Assembly (NCBI GenBank): GCA_903829565.1
Contig: CAIKQM010000385.1
Location: forward strand, 1-8,672
Length of the DNA: 8,672 bases
Reading direction: 5' to 3'
DNA from: an uncultured Planctomycetota bacterium
Lineage (GTDB): Bacteria; Planctomycetota; UBA1135; GCA-002686595
Below, piece by piece: positions 6,069 through 8,672 of this stretch; positions within the stretch are counted from its first letter, which is position 1; each line of letters opens with the position of its first letter. A model generated the notes under the pieces. That model did not search any database. It saw only the letters and a program-made list of their open reading frames with translations, and was not told the origin of the DNA. A program made the position numbers and the translations under genes.

Positions 6069-7733
6069 ATGGCCAAGCAGATGGTCTTCGAAGCCGACGC
6101 CCGCGAGTCAATCCGCCGCGGCGTAGAGAAGCTCGCCAAAGCCGTCACCACCACCCTCGGCCCGCGCGGTCGCAACGCGATCCTCGACAAGGGCTGGGGT
6201 GCACCGACTGTTACCAAGGACGGCGTCACCGTCGCCGAAGAGATCCAATTGCAGGATCCCTACGAGCAGATGGGCGCCCAGCTGGTCAAGGAAGTGGCCA
6301 GCAAGACCAGCGATGTGGCTGGCGATGGCACCACGACCGCGACGCTGTTGACCGAGGCGGTCTTCACTGCCGGTCTGCGCGCCGTCACCGCAGGTGCTCA
6401 CCCCTCGCGCCTGACGAAGGCGATGAAGGACGGCGCCGCTGCCGTGACCGAGCGTCTCGACAAGATGGCCAAGAAGGTCGGCAAGAATGACGAGATCCGT
6501 CAAGTTGCCACGATCTCCGCCAACAACGATCCCGAAGTGGGCAAGTTGATCGCGGATGCGATGGAGAAGGTCGGCAAGGATGGCGTCATCACCGTTGAAG
6601 ACGGCAAGACGCTGACGACCGAAGTCACGGTGGTCGAAGGCATGCAGTTCGACCGCGGCTTCCTGAGCCCGCACTTCGTCAACCAGCCCAACACGATGGA
6701 AGTCGTGTTCGAGAAGCCGCTGGTGCTCGTGTACGAGCAGAAGATCAGCTCGATCCAGAAGCTCCTGCCGTTGCTGGAGAAGGTCAAGCAAGCTGGCAAG
6801 CAGCTCGTGATCATCGCCGAAGATGTCGAGAGCGAAGCTCTCGCCACGCTCGTGGTGAACAAGCTGCGCGGCATCGTGCAAACCTGCGCTGTCAAGGCGC
6901 CTGGCTACGGCGATCGTCGCAAGGCGATGCTGGAAGACATCGCCGCGCTGACCGGTGCCAAGGCTGTGATGAAGGACTTGGGCGTCGAACTCGACCAGCT
7001 CACGCTGCGCGATCTCGGCACCTGCAAGCGTGTCACGGTCGACAACGACAACACGACCATCGTCGGCGGCGCCGGCAAGCGTGAGGAGATCGAAGCCCGC
7101 GTGGCCCAGATCCGCGCGCAAGTCGCCGTGACGACTTCGGACTACGACCGCGAGAAGCTGCAAGAGCGTCTCGCCAAATTGACGGGCGGCATTGCGCAGA
7201 TCAACGTGGGCGGCGCGACCGACACGGAAGTCAAGGAGCGCAAGGCTCTGATCGAAGATGCGCTGCACGCCACGCGTGCGGCGATCGAAGGCGGCATCCT
7301 GCCGGGCGGCGGCACGGCGCTGTTGCGCGCGCGTGCAGTCATCCTCGAGTTGGCGAAGAAGCACACCGACGACGAAGACTACGTCATCGGCCTCGAGCTG
7401 CTGCACGAAGCACTGGCGCGTCCGGTGATGCAGATCGCCGACAACGCCGGTCACGATGGCACCGTCGTCGCGCACAAGATCCAGCGCGAGAAGAAGGAGT
7501 CGTGGGGCTTTGACGCTCACAAGGGCGAGTACTGCGACATGCTCGCCGCGGGCATCGTCGACCCCGCCAAGGTCACCAAGTCGGCTCTCAACAATGCCGT
7601 CAGCGTAGCCACGCTGCTCCTGACCACCGATGCACTGATTGCCACCAAGCCCGAGCCCAAGAAGGCTCCCAAGGGTGGCGGTCCGGGCGAGGACATGGAC
7701 GGCATGGGAGGCATGGGCGGGATGGATTTCTGA
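6069..7733 (+). CDS. groEL: Chaperonin GroEL, first copy (Hsp60)
   Basis: GroEL forms a double-ring ATP-driven folding chamber that normally works with the GroES lid. The 554 residues align with E. coli GroEL (548) with a one-residue offset and no gap through the checked N-terminal half. Key ATPase residues are present: TLGPRGRN (29-36), D51 in VTKDGVTVA, GDGTTTAT with D86, and D397 in IEDALHATRAAIE, followed by GGILPGGGTAL. The apical domain has DRGFLSPHF, so the tyrosines at E. coli 199 and 203 are Phe and His here. IIAEDVESEALATLVVN and VKAPGYGDRR are also present. The C-terminus has the usual flexible tail ending MGGMGGMDF. The start MAKQMVFEADAR fits the family; the frame is open upstream but is not conserved. 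Only a weak ribosome site precedes it. A second groEL follows after 57 bp and no groES is adjacent. Confidence 0.96.
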   Translation: MAKQMVFEADARESIRRGVEKLAKAVTTTLGPRGRNAILDKGWGAPTVTKDGVTVAEEIQLQDPYEQMGAQLVKEVASKTSDVAGDGTTTATLLTEAVFTAGLRAVTAGAHPSRLTKAMKDGAAAVTERLDKMAKKVGKNDEIRQVATISANNDPEVGKLIADAMEKVGKDGVITVEDGKTLTTEVTVVEGMQFDRGFLSPHFVNQPNTMEVVFEKPLVLVYEQKISSIQKLLPLLEKVKQAGKQLVIIAEDVESEALATLVVNKLRGIVQTCAVKAPGYGDRRKAMLEDIAALTGAKAVMKDLGVELDQLTLRDLGTCKRVTVDNDNTTIVGGAGKREEIEARVAQIRAQVAVTTSDYDREKLQERLAKLTGGIAQINVGGATDTEVKERKALIEDALHATRAAIEGGILPGGGTALLRARAVILELAKKHTDDEDYVIGLELLHEALARPVMQIADNAGHDGTVVAHKIQREKKESWGFDAHKGEYCDMLAAGIVDPAKVTKSALNNAVSVATLLLTTDALIATKPEPKKAPKGGGPGEDMDGMGGMGGMDF

Positions 7734-7790
7734 TCCATACCTGACTGTCAAACAAACCAGACACCACACCCCCAGCACACACACAACACC
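7734..7790 (+). other. A/C-rich spacer between the two groEL genes
   Basis: This 57-bp spacer is made almost wholly of A and C after position 7748, with no GGAG-like sequence before the groEL2 ATG. A 6-bp hairpin (7722-7727 with 7733-7738) straddles the groEL1 stop, but no T-run follows. I therefore see no terminator, and co-transcription of the two genes is likely. Confidence 0.6.
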
Positions 7791-8672
7791 ATGGCAAAGC
7801 AGATTCTGTTTGACGACAACGCCCGCGCCAAGATGCGCGTAGGCATCGAGAAACTCGCCAAGACCGTGCGCGTCACGCTCGGCCCGGCAGGTCGCAACGT
7901 CATCCTCGCCAAGTCCTTCGGTGCGCCGCACGTCACCAAGGACGGCGTGTCGGTGGCGAAGGAAATCGAACTGGCGGACCCCTTCGAAAACATGGGCGCC
8001 AAGCTCGTGCTCGAAGTAGCGAACAAGACCAACGATGTCGCCGGCGATGGCACCACCACCGCAACCGTGTTGGCCTCCGCGATCTTCAACGAAGGCCTGC
8101 GCTACCTGGCCACGGGCGTGAACACGATTGCGCTGCGCAATGGTGTGGACGCTGCGGTGGAAGCCGCGGTGGCTTCGATCAAGGCGCAATCCAAGAAGGT
8201 CAAGTCGCGCGACGAGAAGGCCTCTGTTGCGGCCATCTCCGCCAACAACGACAAGGATGTCGGCAAGATGCTCGCCGACGCCTTTGAGAAGGTCGGCGAC
8301 GAAGGCGTCATCACCATCGAAGAGGCCACTGGTCTCGACACGCGCGTCGAAGTGGTCGAGGGCATGGAGTTCGACAAGGGCTACCTGTCACCCTACTTCG
8401 CCACGGACCTGACGAAGCTCACCACCGAGTTCCAGGATCCCTTCATCTTCATCTGCGACAAGAAGATCTTCAGCGTGCGCGAGCTGGTGCCGGTGCTGGA
8501 AACCGCCGCCCGTCTCGGTCGTCCGTTGCTGATCATCGCCGAAGATGTGGAAGGCGAAGCGCTCGCCACGCTAGTCATCAACCGCCTCAAGGGCGTGTTG
8601 AATGTCTGCGCCGTCAAGGCTCCGGGCTTCGGCGATCGCCGCAAGGCCTACCTCGGTGACATTGCAGCCCTG
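7791..8672 (+). CDS. groEL: Chaperonin GroEL, second copy (partial, 3' end outside window)
   Basis: The first 294 codons of a second group I chaperonin are present, and the frame is open to the window edge. It begins MAKQILFDDNARAKMRVGIE. It has TLGPAGRN (29-36), D51 in VTKDGVSVA, and GDGTTTAT with D86, so the equatorial ATP site seen so far is intact. The apical part keeps DKGYLSPYF, with the tyrosines found in E. coli, and DKKIFSVRELVPVLE, IIAEDVEGEALATLVIN and VKAPGFGDRRKAYLGDIAAL. By eye it is only about half to 60 percent identical to the first copy over this stretch, so this is an old paralogue, not a recent duplication. The ATG has no Shine-Dalgarno; the family N-terminus decides the start. 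The tail, D398 equivalent and any downstream groES are beyond the window. Confidence 0.95.
   Translation, partial: MAKQILFDDNARAKMRVGIEKLAKTVRVTLGPAGRNVILAKSFGAPHVTKDGVSVAKEIELADPFENMGAKLVLEVANKTNDVAGDGTTTATVLASAIFNEGLRYLATGVNTIALRNGVDAAVEAAVASIKAQSKKVKSRDEKASVAAISANNDKDVGKMLADAFEKVGDEGVITIEEATGLDTRVEVVEGMEFDKGYLSPYFATDLTKLTTEFQDPFIFICDKKIFSVRELVPVLETAARLGRPLLIIAEDVEGEALATLVINRLKGVLNVCAVKAPGFGDRRKAYLGDIAAL

Noticed and set aside
6108..8189. Long minus-strand open frame of 693 codons opposite the groEL genes
   Set aside because: It is a codon-bias shadow of the two groEL genes. Its translation is rich in His, Arg, Asp and Leu with no recognisable domain.

Overview
The window looks like ordinary chromosomal DNA of a GC-rich bacterium, most likely a member of the Planctomycetota. 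That assignment is an inference. It rests on the NPCBM-domain exported protein, the form of the S2 N-terminus (HFGCRVSRWNPKM), two adjacent groEL paralogues without groES, and several starts without a Shine-Dalgarno (SD) sequence. No rRNA, tRNA, CRISPR array, insertion sequence or phage gene was found.

Left part (1-3239, minus strand): the conserved translation cluster rpsB-tsf-pyrH-frr, read right to left. It encodes ribosomal protein S2, elongation factor Ts, UMP kinase and ribosome recycling factor. The order is the common bacterial one. frr starts 4 nt after pyrH, and an intrinsic terminator follows frr at the window edge. A long perfect hairpin lies between tsf and pyrH. S2 carries a C-terminal glycine/arginine-rich tail.

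Middle (3240-5799): a 497-bp divergent spacer holds the rpsB leader, some hairpins and perhaps its promoter. It is followed on the plus strand by a diguanylate cyclase with a degenerate receiver-like N-terminus and intact GGDEF and I-site motifs. Tail to tail with it, sharing the four bases CTAG, is a minus-strand gene for an exported NPCBM-domain protein with three apparent internal repeats.

Right part (5800-8672, plus strand): a 269-bp upstream region, a complete groEL, a 57-bp A/C-rich spacer and a second, clearly diverged groEL that runs off the window. They are probably co-transcribed, as no terminator separates them.

The cluster genes work together in translation and pyrimidine nucleotide supply, the chaperonins in protein folding, and the cyclase in c-di-GMP signalling. 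I see no convincing previously undescribed multi-gene system. The best leads are the S2 tail, the repeat/NPCBM protein, the tandem groEL pair and the tsf-pyrH hairpin.
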